A DNA stretch of 64,000 nucleotides from CAZSDU01 sp964429135. Its GTDB lineage: Bacteria > Bacteroidota > Bacteroidia > Bacteroidales > FEN-979. Below the pieces are notes generated by a model. The model searched no databases. It had not been told where the DNA came from and saw only the letters and a list, made by a program, of their open reading frames with translations. Positions within the stretch are counted from its first letter, which is position 1, and every line of letters starts with the position of its first letter. Of this stretch, positions 9,353 to 18,063 are shown piece by piece. Position numbers and translations under genes: made by a program. The stretch lies in the NCBI GenBank assembly GCA_964429135.1, contig CAYSAU010000005.1, positions 102,288-166,287 of the forward strand, written 5' to 3'.

Positions 9353-9686
9353 GTTCTTTTTTTATCCCGATTAATTCTTCCAGCAGTTGTTTTGAGGCCG
9401 TATGAAGATTATTGAACAATTCCATAAGGCCGACTTCTTCCTTATTTTTGGCCATTTCATCCAGCTTCCTGCTATACTCAATGGTTACCGGATCCATGAA
9501 ATTTGCAATAACGCCTTTCAGGCTGTGAGCATTGAATTTTAGTTGAACAAAATCATTCTCAGCCAGATTTTTCTGAATATTCTCAAACCGGTTATCGAAT
9601 TCCGAGATAAATATGTCAATGATCTCAACAACAATTTCCTTATCAAAATATTGAAAGTTCTCATTCATTTTTTTTCGGTCTATCAT
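9342..9686 (-). CDS. Histidine phosphotransfer (HPt) domain protein
   Basis: A stand-alone HPt domain of 114 residues. The motif FNAHSLKGVIANF places the phospho-accepting histidine at residue 54, in the usual four-helix arrangement. HPt proteins relay phosphoryl groups between receiver domains of hybrid kinases and response regulators; no such partner is adjacent, so the relay it serves is unknown. An ATG six codons further in (9668) is also possible. A -7 box (TATATTTG on the minus strand, 9704-9711) lies 18 bases upstream. Its 3' end overlaps the TPR gene by 11 bp. Confidence 0.85.
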   Translation of the reverse strand: MIDRKKMNENFQYFDKEIVVEIIDIFISEFDNRFENIQKNLAENDFVQLKFNAHSLKGVIANFMDPVTIEYSRKLDEMAKNKEEVGLMELFNNLHTASKQLLEELIGIKKELTS

Positions 9687-9703
9687 GGCAGCAGTATTTT
9701 ATA

Positions 9704-9711
9704 CAAATATA
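9704..9711 (-). promoter_or_regulatory. -7 box of the HPt gene
   Basis: The minus strand reads TATATTTG, an exact TAnnTTTG match. The nearest TTTG upstream is 25 bases away, longer than the usual spacer. Confidence 0.4.
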
Positions 9712-9735
9712 GTAAAGAAATTGTTAGACTGTTTA

Positions 9736-10281
9736 TCAAATAAAAAGATCATTTTCAGATTCCTTAAATAAGAGATAATGGATGGCCGCATGAGCATTGA
9801 CAATACAAGAGCCGAAACGTGTCTCAAATAAGTGTTTGCAATCTCTTACGGCATTTTCTTTATAGGCATTCAAGGCATGCTGGTACAACAATAAAAAATC
9901 CATTAAGTCCTGATAAATGTCAGAAATATTTTCTGCTATACTCCCCCTGATTGGATCCGAATTACTTTTTTCATGATGGTCGATGAAAAAAAAGATATCC
10001 TCTTCCCCAAATTTTCCCCGGAGAACATTAAACATGTTTTCCCATTGCTCTTCTGTTACATAGTGTTCAAAGGCATTTTCATCTTCCACTGTGATATCAG
10101 GGAGGAGTGAGGCCTTGATATAAATTAAGGGAAGGATTTTCTGAAGAAAACCCAGAATTTCCGCCCTGGAATAATCTTCGGCTTTTTCAATAAAACGGCA
10201 AAATTCGTTTGCAACCGTGATCATTTCCAAAACTTTTCTTGATTTGAAAGCTTCATTTTGATTCAAAGTGGTGTCCTCCAT
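9736..10281 (-). CDS. DUF5063-family protein
   Basis: 181 residues, soluble, no signal peptide, largely alpha-helical by composition. It resembles the Bacteroidota family DUF5063: an N-terminal ANEFCRFIEKAEDY segment, then LPLIYIKASLLPDI, a central acidic region, and a C-terminal helical part with RFGSCIVNAHAAIHYLL. Function is unknown. The ATG at 10279-10281 (MEDTTLN) is chosen because the longer reading begins with TTG lying within a -7 box (TAGTTTTG on the minus strand, 10291-10298). It follows the outer membrane protein gene's stop by about 35 bases but probably has its own promoter. Confidence 0.7.
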   Translation of the reverse strand: MEDTTLNQNEAFKSRKVLEMITVANEFCRFIEKAEDYSRAEILGFLQKILPLIYIKASLLPDITVEDENAFEHYVTEEQWENMFNVLRGKFGEEDIFFFIDHHEKSNSDPIRGSIAENISDIYQDLMDFLLLYQHALNAYKENAVRDCKHLFETRFGSCIVNAHAAIHYLLFKESENDLFI

Positions 10282-10316
10282 TTTTTTCTTCAAAACTATG
10301 AAAAATTATAGATTGC

Positions 10317-12164
10317 TCATTCTTCCAAAGTTTCAATACCGGGTGGACCGACATTAAAATCAGAAAATGATAACCCCATCGAGGAGGTCATCAATCCCTG
10401 AAACATATTGATTCCACCGGGAGTATTGGGATAGAAATAACCACCGATCAGGAAATTCGGAAAAACCAGGTTTTCGTTTTTGATGATTAGCCCTGCGCCG
10501 AACCCACTGATAAATCTGGATTTCCATAAAGCCTGATGCATTCCGGCGGCCATTCCTCCCTGGATTTGTCCATATACAGCAAAGCGAAAACCATACAAAT
10601 ACCAAGGAGTATACATTACAGTGGATAGTTTGGATATGACAATCTGCGTGCCTTTGAGTATCTCGGGGTCTTTGATCTTATTAATTTTTAAGTCTTTATT
10701 AATATTATAAAAATCCGGGTTGTTATTCCTGAAATTAATGCCAATCTTATATTCAGAGGAAATGAAGGAACGTAACTTGTACCTGGACTTACTGATATTT
10801 TTAAGCGGGGTAAAATAAAGAGACTTAATTTTTAGTACAGCGTCTTCAAATCCACCATGGTAGACATAACTACCAAATTTAACTGATGCCTGAAAATACC
10901 CGATTTTTTCAAAAAAATCTCCGGCAGCGATGGTGAAACCTGTGTAGAATCGCTGATAAAAGTCAGCGTATTCCTTGCCGATGGTAAGTTGAAACAAATA
11001 GCCATACGGAAGATTTTCGGTTTTTCCAAAAGCAAATAAGTAGTCTGTAAGGTAGTAGTTATTTTTTGATATGCTGATCGTGGTGAGTAACTGCAAGTGA
11101 TTGTAAAATATCCTGTTAGAATCAATGCTTATCAAGGGTCGTGAAGAAAAATTGAGTCTATTGGCGCAAGCAGTGATGATTAGGCGTACAAAGTCAGGAG
11201 GTTTAGCCTGAAATACAGACCAGCCAATCCAGCTGTTTTGTTCATTGAAATAAGTAGTAATATCGCGGGTTTCGTACAAATATGAAGTGGCCTTGTAATA
11301 ATTGATATTTAAACCTCCCGCCCACCTGGTATAGTTTGTGAGAAAATTCCTGCTGAGGGAAAAGAGAATATACTGGTCCCCGTTATCGGCAAGGGAAAAA
11401 TCAAGAGAGGCATCAATAAAGGTTCCATTGATGTTCTTGAAGGAATAATATCCTCCATCAAAGCGAAAAAAAGGAGAACGCTTTGTTTTAACTGAAAAAT
11501 TTGTCCCGAGAAAATTATTCATTCCCAGGAAATTGGCATCATATATGCGGAACCTGATTTGGTTGGCAGTGACGGTAGGAACATCGAACCCGATCGACCA
11601 AACATCTTTGACCAGAACAATCAAATCTACAGAGTCGCTCCACTCACCTGTTGGTGTGACGATAATCCTGGCATTATCAATGGAAGAAAGATCCCTTAGG
11701 ATACGTTCATTGTCGGCAAGAATTTCCGGTTTGATCGCATCCCCCCGTTGGACCAGTAGATTTTTACGGATTACAGATTTCCGGGTATTGATATGCAGGG
11801 TATTCAGGGCTTTCCCAAGCCCGCTGATAGCCACCGCTGAAGTGTCGTAAATATTTGTTCCGAAGGGGTCTAATGACCTGATGGTTATTTTTCGAATTAT
11901 TTTTCCTGCAAATTGACTGAATGACTTTTCATTTTTTTCGACTTGCAGGGTATCAGGAAAATCAGAAATTTTTGGTTCAATGAAGGCCAGATTATACATT
12001 AAACGGGTAAGCTTATGCCTGGAAAATTTATGATAAACGGAATCATAGAATTTCTGGGATCGCATAAGATATGCGGAATCTCGCTCTTTTTTATCCGCCC
12101 GCTGGGAGAAGCCGTATAATGAAAAAAGCAGAACGGCAATCAGCGGTATTATTCTGGAGGGCAT
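10317..12164 (-). CDS. POTRA-domain outer membrane beta-barrel protein (Omp85-like)
   Basis: 615 residues with a signal peptide (IPLIAVLLFSLYGFSQ). About residues 88-190 look like one POTRA domain (IRKITIRSLDPFG...NTRKSVIRKNLLVQRGD...LSSIDNARIIVTP). The remaining 400 residues alternate short aromatic-ended strands typical of a 16-strand barrel (for example GGYYSFKNINGTFIDASLDF, NYLFAFG-like strands, WYLYGFRFAVYGQIQGG). Family members insert or export proteins across the outer membrane, but one-POTRA forms are poorly characterised. The start codon abuts the stop of the phosphohexomutase gene (12164/12165), so it is probably the distal gene of the nucleotide-sugar operon. Confidence 0.7.
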   Translation of the reverse strand: MPSRIIPLIAVLLFSLYGFSQRADKKERDSAYLMRSQKFYDSVYHKFSRHKLTRLMYNLAFIEPKISDFPDTLQVEKNEKSFSQFAGKIIRKITIRSLDPFGTNIYDTSAVAISGLGKALNTLHINTRKSVIRKNLLVQRGDAIKPEILADNERILRDLSSIDNARIIVTPTGEWSDSVDLIVLVKDVWSIGFDVPTVTANQIRFRIYDANFLGMNNFLGTNFSVKTKRSPFFRFDGGYYSFKNINGTFIDASLDFSLADNGDQYILFSLSRNFLTNYTRWAGGLNINYYKATSYLYETRDITTYFNEQNSWIGWSVFQAKPPDFVRLIITACANRLNFSSRPLISIDSNRIFYNHLQLLTTISISKNNYYLTDYLFAFGKTENLPYGYLFQLTIGKEYADFYQRFYTGFTIAAGDFFEKIGYFQASVKFGSYVYHGGFEDAVLKIKSLYFTPLKNISKSRYKLRSFISSEYKIGINFRNNNPDFYNINKDLKINKIKDPEILKGTQIVISKLSTVMYTPWYLYGFRFAVYGQIQGGMAAGMHQALWKSRFISGFGAGLIIKNENLVFPNFLIGGYFYPNTPGGINMFQGLMTSSMGLSFSDFNVGPPGIETLEE

Positions 12165-13901
12165 TTATCTCAACTTCATCGAAGCAATGATGCCTTCGAT
12201 CTTATCCATCAGGCGTTGTTCTGTTTGCTCATATTCTCCAATATGATTCAGTTTCTCTTTCACACTGAAATAAAACTTGATTTTTGGTTCTGTCCCTGAG
12301 GGACGGATGCTGATGATACTGCCATCGGCCAGGACAAACTGAAGAACATTGGAAGAAAAAATTGGGATATGGGTTTCCGTCCCAGTCATCAAGTCTTTTT
12401 GTTTCAAGCTCAGATAATCCCTTATCATCACAACCTTTGAATGATTGATTACAGAGGGTGGATTTTCCCTGTATCCAACCATCATTTTTTGAATTTCTTC
12501 GGCCCCGCTTTTTCCTTTCTTTGTTACAGAAATCAGATGCTCTTTATAGCATCCATACTTTTGATAAAGGTCAATTAAAAGGTAGAATAATGATTTTCCC
12601 TGATCAGCCATCCATGCAGCCGTCTCTGCTATCATGGCACAGGCACTTACGGCGTCTTTATCCCTGACGAAGTCACCAATCAGGTAACCATAACTTTCCT
12701 CGCCTCCCAGGATATATTGTTTTTTTTCTTCATTTTTCCGGATAACATCTGCAATGTATTTGAAACCTGTAAGGACACTAAAAGATTCTACATGAAAAGA
12801 TTTGGCTATCTCCTCCAGCATTTCCGTTGTTACAATGGTTTTTACGATATATTCATTTCCGGTTAATTTTCCCAAAGCTTTCCAGCGATCAAGCATATAA
12901 TAGAACAGCAGAGCAGCGGTTTGGTTTCCATTGAGCAGTATCATTTTTTTATGATGATTACGGATGGCAATGCCAACTCTGTCGGAATCAGGATCGGTGG
13001 CCATGACTAGGTCGGCCTGGATTTCGTCTGCTTTTTGAAGGGCCAGGTTCAAGGCATCAGGTTCTTCCGGGTTTGGTGAACGCAAGGTGGGGAAATTTCC
13101 GTCTGCAACGGCTTGTTCATTAATCATGGTTACATTTGAAAAGCCATACATGGAAAGAATTTCAGGAACAAGCTTTCGGCCTGCGCCATGAAGAGGGGTA
13201 AAGACAATTTTCAGATCCTGATGTCTTCGGATACTGTCGGGGGAAAGTGATAAAGCCTTGATTTTATCCAGGTAAATAATGTCCATCTCTATCCCGATAG
13301 GGATGATATTCGAAGGGCTTCCGGTCCATCTGACATCATCCACCGAGGTTATTTCAAGGACTTCACGAATAACATTTTCATCATGGGGTGCAATAAACTG
13401 GGCGCCATCATCCCAATATGCTTTATATCCGTTATATTCCTTGGGATTATGAGAGGCGGTGATCATTACCCCACTTTGACAGCCCAGATGGCGTATGGTA
13501 AAAGATAATTCTGGCGTAGGACGAAGGCCGTCAAACAGGTAAACGATAAACCCGTTAGCCGAGAGCACCTCTGCAGTGATCCGGGCAAAATAAGGACTGT
13601 TATTCCGGCTGTCGTAAGCAATAGCTGTTTTGATAGGATTGATTCCGGGGAACATTTTTTTTAGATAATTGGCCAGACCCTGGGTTGCCATTCCTACGGT
13701 GTACTTATTCATTCGGTTGGTTCCGACACCCATGATTCCTCTTAACCCACCAGTTCCAAATTCGAGGTTACGATAAAATGAGTCGGCCAGTTCAGCCGGA
13801 TCATGCTCAATAAGTTCCTGAACCCTGGATTTGGTATCCTCATCAAAATTTCCCTTCAGCCAAGCCTGGGCACGTTCAAGGATAAATTTCTCGACACTCA
13901 T
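12165..13901 (-). CDS. Phospho-sugar mutase (phosphoglucomutase/phosphomannomutase)
   Basis: Interconverts hexose 1- and 6-phosphates through a phosphoserine. Motifs in order: the catalytic serine loop TASHNPKEYNGYK, the magnesium loop DPDSDR, the sugar-binding loop GGEESYG, and the phosphate-binding loop RPSGTEPK near the C-terminus. At 578 residues it matches the long PgcA/PGM2 subfamily seen in Bacteroidota rather than the 450-residue ManB type. It would supply glucose 1-phosphate for the UDP-glucose consumed by the dehydrogenase upstream in the same run. Substrate preference (glucose or mannose) cannot be read from sequence. Confidence 0.92.
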   Translation of the reverse strand: MSVEKFILERAQAWLKGNFDEDTKSRVQELIEHDPAELADSFYRNLEFGTGGLRGIMGVGTNRMNKYTVGMATQGLANYLKKMFPGINPIKTAIAYDSRNNSPYFARITAEVLSANGFIVYLFDGLRPTPELSFTIRHLGCQSGVMITASHNPKEYNGYKAYWDDGAQFIAPHDENVIREVLEITSVDDVRWTGSPSNIIPIGIEMDIIYLDKIKALSLSPDSIRRHQDLKIVFTPLHGAGRKLVPEILSMYGFSNVTMINEQAVADGNFPTLRSPNPEEPDALNLALQKADEIQADLVMATDPDSDRVGIAIRNHHKKMILLNGNQTAALLFYYMLDRWKALGKLTGNEYIVKTIVTTEMLEEIAKSFHVESFSVLTGFKYIADVIRKNEEKKQYILGGEESYGYLIGDFVRDKDAVSACAMIAETAAWMADQGKSLFYLLIDLYQKYGCYKEHLISVTKKGKSGAEEIQKMMVGYRENPPSVINHSKVVMIRDYLSLKQKDLMTGTETHIPIFSSNVLQFVLADGSIISIRPSGTEPKIKFYFSVKEKLNHIGEYEQTEQRLMDKIEGIIASMKLR

Positions 13902-13908
13902 AAACTAT

Positions 13909-14769
13909 TTATTTATTCAGTAATTGAATACATTCTTTCAGGCTATCTCTCCAATAAGGGATTTTAAGTTGGAAACGCTGCCTGATCTTCGTTTTATTCA
14001 GTACACTGTAAAAAGGTCTGACAGCAGGAAGCGGATAGTCGCGGGTTTCTATGGGATTGATGTCACAAGAAAGGTTACTTAGTTCGACAATGGTTTTGGC
14101 AAAATCATACCAACTCACGACTCCTTCATTGGAATAATGATAGATTTCCACTCCCTCACATGGATGGTCATAAGATAAAATAGAGACAATTGCATGAGCG
14201 AGATCCCTGGCATAAGTAGGGGTCCCGGTTTGGTCAAAAACCACGTTCAACACTCCTCTTTCTTTGGCGTATTTCAGGATGGTTTTAACAAAGTTGTTGC
14301 CAAACGAAGAATAAAGCCAAGATGTACGGAGGATGATAGTATTCCCATCTACTTTACTGATTTCCTCTTCTGCAGCCCATTTTGTACGGGCATAAGCAGA
14401 AACCGGATTAACCGGGTCTGTTTCAACATAGGGACGGTATCCTTTTCCATCAAATACATAGTCTGTGGAGATATGGATCAAGATGGAATGGAATTTTTTG
14501 CAGGCCTTAGCCAGGTTGCCGGAGGCTATGGCATTAATTTGCATGGCTTTTTCAAACTCCTGTTCGGCTTTATCTACTGCAGTATAGGCGGCACAATTGA
14601 TGACTGCTTCAACAGGATTGTTTGAAAAAAAAGAATGAATATCATCAGAACGCGTAATGTCAAGAGTTTCAACATCGGTAAAAAAAAAGCGATGCTGAGG
14701 ATTATCCGGAGAAATGAGTTGTAATTCATTTCCAAGTTGTCCGTTTGCCCCTGTTACTAGTATCTTCAT
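13909..14769 (-). CDS. rfbD: dTDP-4-dehydrorhamnose reductase
   Basis: The last step of dTDP-L-rhamnose synthesis, an NAD(P)H-dependent reduction. Seen: the Rossmann motif GANGQLG near the N-terminus, STDYVFDG, the catalytic Y-x3-K as YARTK, and LRTSWLYS, all typical of RmlD/RfbD (286 residues, normal length). The ATG at 14767-14769 (MKILVTG) is preferred to an upstream TTG. The gene lies between the UDP-glucuronate decarboxylase and the phosphohexomutase with gaps of 12 and 7 bases. RmlA, RmlB and RmlC are not in the window, so the rhamnose pathway would be completed elsewhere. Confidence 0.93.
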   Translation of the reverse strand: MKILVTGANGQLGNELQLISPDNPQHRFFFTDVETLDITRSDDIHSFFSNNPVEAVINCAAYTAVDKAEQEFEKAMQINAIASGNLAKACKKFHSILIHISTDYVFDGKGYRPYVETDPVNPVSAYARTKWAAEEEISKVDGNTIILRTSWLYSSFGNNFVKTILKYAKERGVLNVVFDQTGTPTYARDLAHAIVSILSYDHPCEGVEIYHYSNEGVVSWYDFAKTIVELSNLSCDINPIETRDYPLPAVRPFYSVLNKTKIRQRFQLKIPYWRDSLKECIQLLNK

Positions 14770-14781
14770 GGTCAATTCAAC

Positions 14782-15720
14782 CTAAATGATGGATTGAAAG
14801 AAGGCGATAGTTTTTTTCAGTCCTTCCTCCAGGGGAATTCTTGGTTCCCAGTCTAGTTCCTTTTTCGCCAGAGAAATATTGGGTTGTCTCTGGGTTGGGT
14901 CATCAGAAGGCAGGGGCATGTAAATTATTTTTGATTTTGATCCGGTGAGGAGGATGACCAATTCGGCCAGTTGCTTAATCGTAAATTCATTCGGATTTCC
15001 AATGTTAACGGGTCCGATGAACTCTTCTCTCGCGTTCATCATCTTGATCATTCCCTCGATGAGGTCATCCACATACTGAAAACTACGTGTTTGGGAACCA
15101 TCACCATAGATAGTGATATCCTCTCCTTTCAATGCCTGAACGATAAAGTTGGAAACCACCCTGCCGTCATGGGGATGCATCCTGGGTCCATAAGTATTGA
15201 AGATCCTGATGATTTTAATGCGAACTTTATTTTGTTCATGATAATTCATGAACAAAGTTTCAGCAACTCTTTTTCCTTCATCATAACAAGACCGTTGTCC
15301 GATGGGATTCACATGACCCCAGTAAGATTCCACCTGGGGATGCACTTCCGGATCGCCGTACACTTCGCTGGTCGAAGCCTGGAGTATTTTGGCTTTGATT
15401 CGCTTGGCTAATCCTAGCATATTGATGGCACCCATGACGGAAGTCTTCACGGTTTTAATGGGATTGTACTGATAATGGATGGGGGAAGCCGGGCAGGCCA
15501 GATTGTAGATCTCATCCACTTCGATAAAAAAGGGCATGGTAACGTCATGCCTGATCAATTCAAAAAATGGGTTTTCAAGGAGATGGATGACGTTCTGTTT
15601 CTGACCTGTGAAATAATTATCCAGGCAAACCACTTCATTTCCATCCTTAAGCAGGCGTTCGCAAAGATGTGACCCCAGAAAGCCTGCTCCACCTGTGACT
15701 AAAATCTTTTTTCTGATCAT
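14782..15720 (-). CDS. UDP-glucuronate decarboxylase (UDP-xylose synthase)
   Basis: Converts UDP-glucuronate to UDP-xylose in an extended-SDR fold. Seen: GGAGFLGSHL, the family-specific ACPASPIHYQYNPIKTVKTS, TSEVYGDP, catalytic Y-x3-K as YDEGK, and RIFNTYGPRMHPHDGRV. These are UXS-type signatures and separate it from galactose epimerases. Length is 312 residues. It overlaps the upstream UDP-glucose dehydrogenase gene by 4 bp (ATGA), so the two consecutive steps UDP-glucose to UDP-glucuronate to UDP-xylose are translationally coupled. The end use of the xylose donor is not evident here. Confidence 0.92.
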   Translation of the reverse strand: MIRKKILVTGGAGFLGSHLCERLLKDGNEVVCLDNYFTGQKQNVIHLLENPFFELIRHDVTMPFFIEVDEIYNLACPASPIHYQYNPIKTVKTSVMGAINMLGLAKRIKAKILQASTSEVYGDPEVHPQVESYWGHVNPIGQRSCYDEGKRVAETLFMNYHEQNKVRIKIIRIFNTYGPRMHPHDGRVVSNFIVQALKGEDITIYGDGSQTRSFQYVDDLIEGMIKMMNAREEFIGPVNIGNPNEFTIKQLAELVILLTGSKSKIIYMPLPSDDPTQRQPNISLAKKELDWEPRIPLEEGLKKTIAFFQSII

Positions 15721-17042
15721 TTGGTGGTATCTATGCCAATGCAGAAATATTGAAATCCTTTCCGCTTCATTTCGGCAGGTTCATAAATATTTCTCCCGTC
15801 AAAAATGACAGGGTTTTTTAACAGTTTTTTGATCACGTTGAGATTCGGAAATTTAAATTCAGGCCATTCAGTGACCAGCAGCAGGCAATCAGCATCGATC
15901 AGGGCATCGTATTGATCTTCGGCATATTCGATGCGGTCACCCAGGATTCTTTTGGCTTCATGCATGGCAACCGGATCATAGGCTTTGACTTTGGCGCCTG
16001 CTTCTAACAGTTTCTTGATCATCACGAGAGAAGGGGCTTCCCTCATATCATCGGTTTGGGGTTTGAAAGACAATCCCCAGAAAGCAATTGTTTTTCCCTT
16101 CACTTTCCCTTGGTAAAAGTTGGAAATTTTATGAAACATAATGGCTTTCTGATCATCATTGACGGCTTCAACGGCTTTCAGTACCCTCAGGGGATATTTA
16201 TAGTCTTCAGCGGTATGGATCAGTGCTTTTACGTCTTTCGGGAAACAGGAACCTCCATAACCAATTCCTGGATAAATGAATTTATTTCCTATCCTAGAAT
16301 CCGAACCGATTCCTTTTCTAACCATATTGATATCAGCGCCAACGATTTCGCAGAGATTAGCGATGTCGTTCATGAAACTGATTTTTGTTGCAAGCATTGA
16401 ATTGGCAGCATATTTGGTCATCTCTGCAGAAGTGATATCCATGAAAATGACCGGATGCCCATTCAGGGTAAAAGGTTTGTAAAGACTTTTCATCAGTTCT
16501 TCAGCTCGTTGTGAGTCCAGTCCGACAACGATACGGTCAGGCTTCAGGAAGTCATCAATGGCTGCTCCTTCTTTCAGGAACTCAGGATTGGAAGCTACAT
16601 CAAATTCCAAATTAAGTCCTCGTTTATCCAATTCTTCCTGGACTGCGGCTTTGACTTTCCTGGCCGTGCCGACAGGGACGGTACTTTTCGTCACGATGAG
16701 GAGGTAGTCTTTCATGTATTTACCGCAGTCTCTTGCAACAGAAACCACATATTGAAGGTCAGCACTACCATCTTCATCAGGAGGGGTACCAACAGCAGAA
16801 AAGATCACCTCACAATCTTCAAGGGCTTCTTCTATGCTGGTAGTAAAATGAAGACGGTCCTTTTTCATGTTTCTATGCACCATATCTTCCAGTCCCGGCT
16901 CATATATGGGAATGATTCCCTGTTTCAGATTTTCAATTTTTTTCTGATCAATATCAACACAGGTGACATCGATTCCGACTTCAGCAAAACAGGTTCCGGT
17001 CACAAGACCGACATAACCTGATCCGACAATAGCAACTTTCAT
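15717..17042 (-). CDS. ugd: UDP-glucose 6-dehydrogenase
   Basis: Oxidises UDP-glucose to UDP-glucuronate with two NAD+. Seen: GSGYVGLVTG at the N-terminus, the middle helix region, the catalytic cysteine in GGSCFPKD, and the C-terminal UDP-binding domain with FWGLSFKPQTDDMREAPS. Start is the ATG at 17040-17042 (MKVAIVGSGYV, 441 residues); a longer frame to 17105 runs through the promoter. It is the first gene of a tight minus-strand run (ugd, UXS, rfbD, mutase, outer membrane protein) preceded by a complete promoter at 17076-17106. Confidence 0.95.
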   Translation of the reverse strand: MKVAIVGSGYVGLVTGTCFAEVGIDVTCVDIDQKKIENLKQGIIPIYEPGLEDMVHRNMKKDRLHFTTSIEEALEDCEVIFSAVGTPPDEDGSADLQYVVSVARDCGKYMKDYLLIVTKSTVPVGTARKVKAAVQEELDKRGLNLEFDVASNPEFLKEGAAIDDFLKPDRIVVGLDSQRAEELMKSLYKPFTLNGHPVIFMDITSAEMTKYAANSMLATKISFMNDIANLCEIVGADINMVRKGIGSDSRIGNKFIYPGIGYGGSCFPKDVKALIHTAEDYKYPLRVLKAVEAVNDDQKAIMFHKISNFYQGKVKGKTIAFWGLSFKPQTDDMREAPSLVMIKKLLEAGAKVKAYDPVAMHEAKRILGDRIEYAEDQYDALIDADCLLLVTEWPEFKFPNLNVIKKLLKNPVIFDGRNIYEPAEMKRKGFQYFCIGIDTTK

Positions 17043-17075
17043 AGGGTATAGTTTTTGGTTTTCATGAATCGTGAA

Positions 17076-17106
17076 CAAATATAACAAGAAAGATATAAAC
17101 TTCAAA
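17076..17106 (-). promoter_or_regulatory. Promoter of the nucleotide-sugar operon
   Basis: On the minus strand TTTG (17103-17106) is followed after 19 bases by TATATTTG (17076-17083), an exact match to the Bacteroidota -33/-7 consensus. It lies 34 bases before the ugd start codon. Confidence 0.65.
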
Positions 17107-17149
17107 TTTATTTTAAAGCTTAGTATTATTGCACTCCTGCATTGTCTGA

Positions 17150-17953
17150 TTAAAAATTCAACCTGGTCTGGATGGCTTTCACTTCTTCTTTTATTTTCTT
17201 TATACTTTCCAGAAGGTATTGGGTTTCGGTTTTTTGGTTCTCAGGGATTTCGGGACTGATATAATGAACGAACTGCCATATTTCCCGTATATTTTTAACC
17301 GGAATATCGTAAGCATCATAAATGGGATTTAAGGAGTGAAGGGTAAGCAACCCCTCTGTTTTAATTTTGTTTTCTACAACCTTGAAGACCACACCTTCTT
17401 CTATAGTAATGATAATACAGGCATCTTTGTCGCGTAGGCTGTTCCAGTCCTGGATAAAAACACCTGTGACAAAGGCACCGGATGGAATAGGGAGCATGGA
17501 ATCCCCGCTGATTTGAAAGGTCCGATATTTTTTTTGTTTTGAAAGAAAGGGAAGACGGAAAGTAGGCAGGATACTGATGTAGTCAGGATCAGCATACCCG
17601 TTTGTATATCCTGCTTTAGCTTTTTCAGACACCAGTTCGATGTTCTCCTCGTTATCATTTCCCACGGTGGTAGTCAGAACCCTAAGGTTACTGCCTTTGA
17701 GAAAGACATCATAACCTCTTTCAATCTGGCGGAGCTGACTTTCGGAAAGTTTTGTAAAATCAACTTTGATCAACGTATCTATGGCGATGTTATAATAAGT
17801 GGAAAACTTTACCAGGGCTTCCATTCCGGGTTGTGCAACCCCATTTTCGTAGCCGCTCAGGGTGGAACGTTTTATTTCCATGGAGGCAGCCACCTCATCC
17901 TGGGTGAGTTCACGCCGCTTCCGTATCAGTTTTATATTCCTGCTGAAAAACAT
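17150..17953 (-). CDS. XRE-family LexA-like repressor with S24 self-cleavage domain
   Basis: 267 residues: an N-terminal XRE helix-turn-helix (residues 6-60, LTQDEVAASMEIKRSTLSGY), a linker, a C-terminal S24 peptidase domain, and a short coiled-coil tail. Self-cleavage features are all present: Ala114-Gly115 in KAKAGY, nucleophile Ser152 in SGDSMLP, and general base Lys191 in VFKVV. Their spacing (38 and 39 residues) is close to that in E. coli LexA (35 and 37). It is divergent from dinB across a 110-base region holding a perfect palindrome. Inference: it represses itself and the dinB/DnaE pair until RecA filaments trigger cleavage. A phage-type repressor is the alternative, but no phage genes are nearby. 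Confidence 0.88.
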   Translation of the reverse strand: MFFSRNIKLIRKRRELTQDEVAASMEIKRSTLSGYENGVAQPGMEALVKFSTYYNIAIDTLIKVDFTKLSESQLRQIERGYDVFLKGSNLRVLTTTVGNDNEENIELVSEKAKAGYTNGYADPDYISILPTFRLPFLSKQKKYRTFQISGDSMLPIPSGAFVTGVFIQDWNSLRDKDACIIITIEEGVVFKVVENKIKTEGLLTLHSLNPIYDAYDIPVKNIREIWQFVHYISPEIPENQKTETQYLLESIKKIKEEVKAIQTRLNF

Positions 17954-17973
17954 GATAAATATTTTTGGTGTTG

Positions 17974-18001
17974 CAAATATAATGATTATATTGTAATCAA
18001 A
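17974..18001 (-). promoter_or_regulatory. Promoter of the LexA-like repressor gene
   Basis: On the minus strand TTTG (17998-18001) precedes TATATTTG (17974-17981) with a 16-base gap, shorter than usual. The -7 box is a perfect match. The palindrome at 17983-17999 fills the spacer and touches the -33 element, so binding there would block RNA polymerase. Confidence 0.5.
17983..17999. promoter_or_regulatory. Candidate repressor operator, palindrome TGATTA-N5-TAATCA
   Basis: TGATTA (17983-17988), spacer TATTG, TAATCA (17994-17999): a perfect 6+6 inverted repeat in the repressor-dinB divergent region and overlapping the repressor promoter. A further half-site TGATTA occurs at 18006-18011. A dimeric XRE protein would bind such a site; assignment to the neighbouring repressor is inference. 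Confidence 0.55.
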
Positions 18002-18063
18002 AAAATGATTAAAAACACGTCAAAGATAAAAAATATTTTAAGCCCTTTGTTATCATACTGCTT

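Noticed and set aside
17150..17953. Prophage repressor
   Set aside because: An S24/XRE protein can be a phage repressor, but its neighbours are two polymerases and no phage structural, integrase or lysis genes occur nearby.
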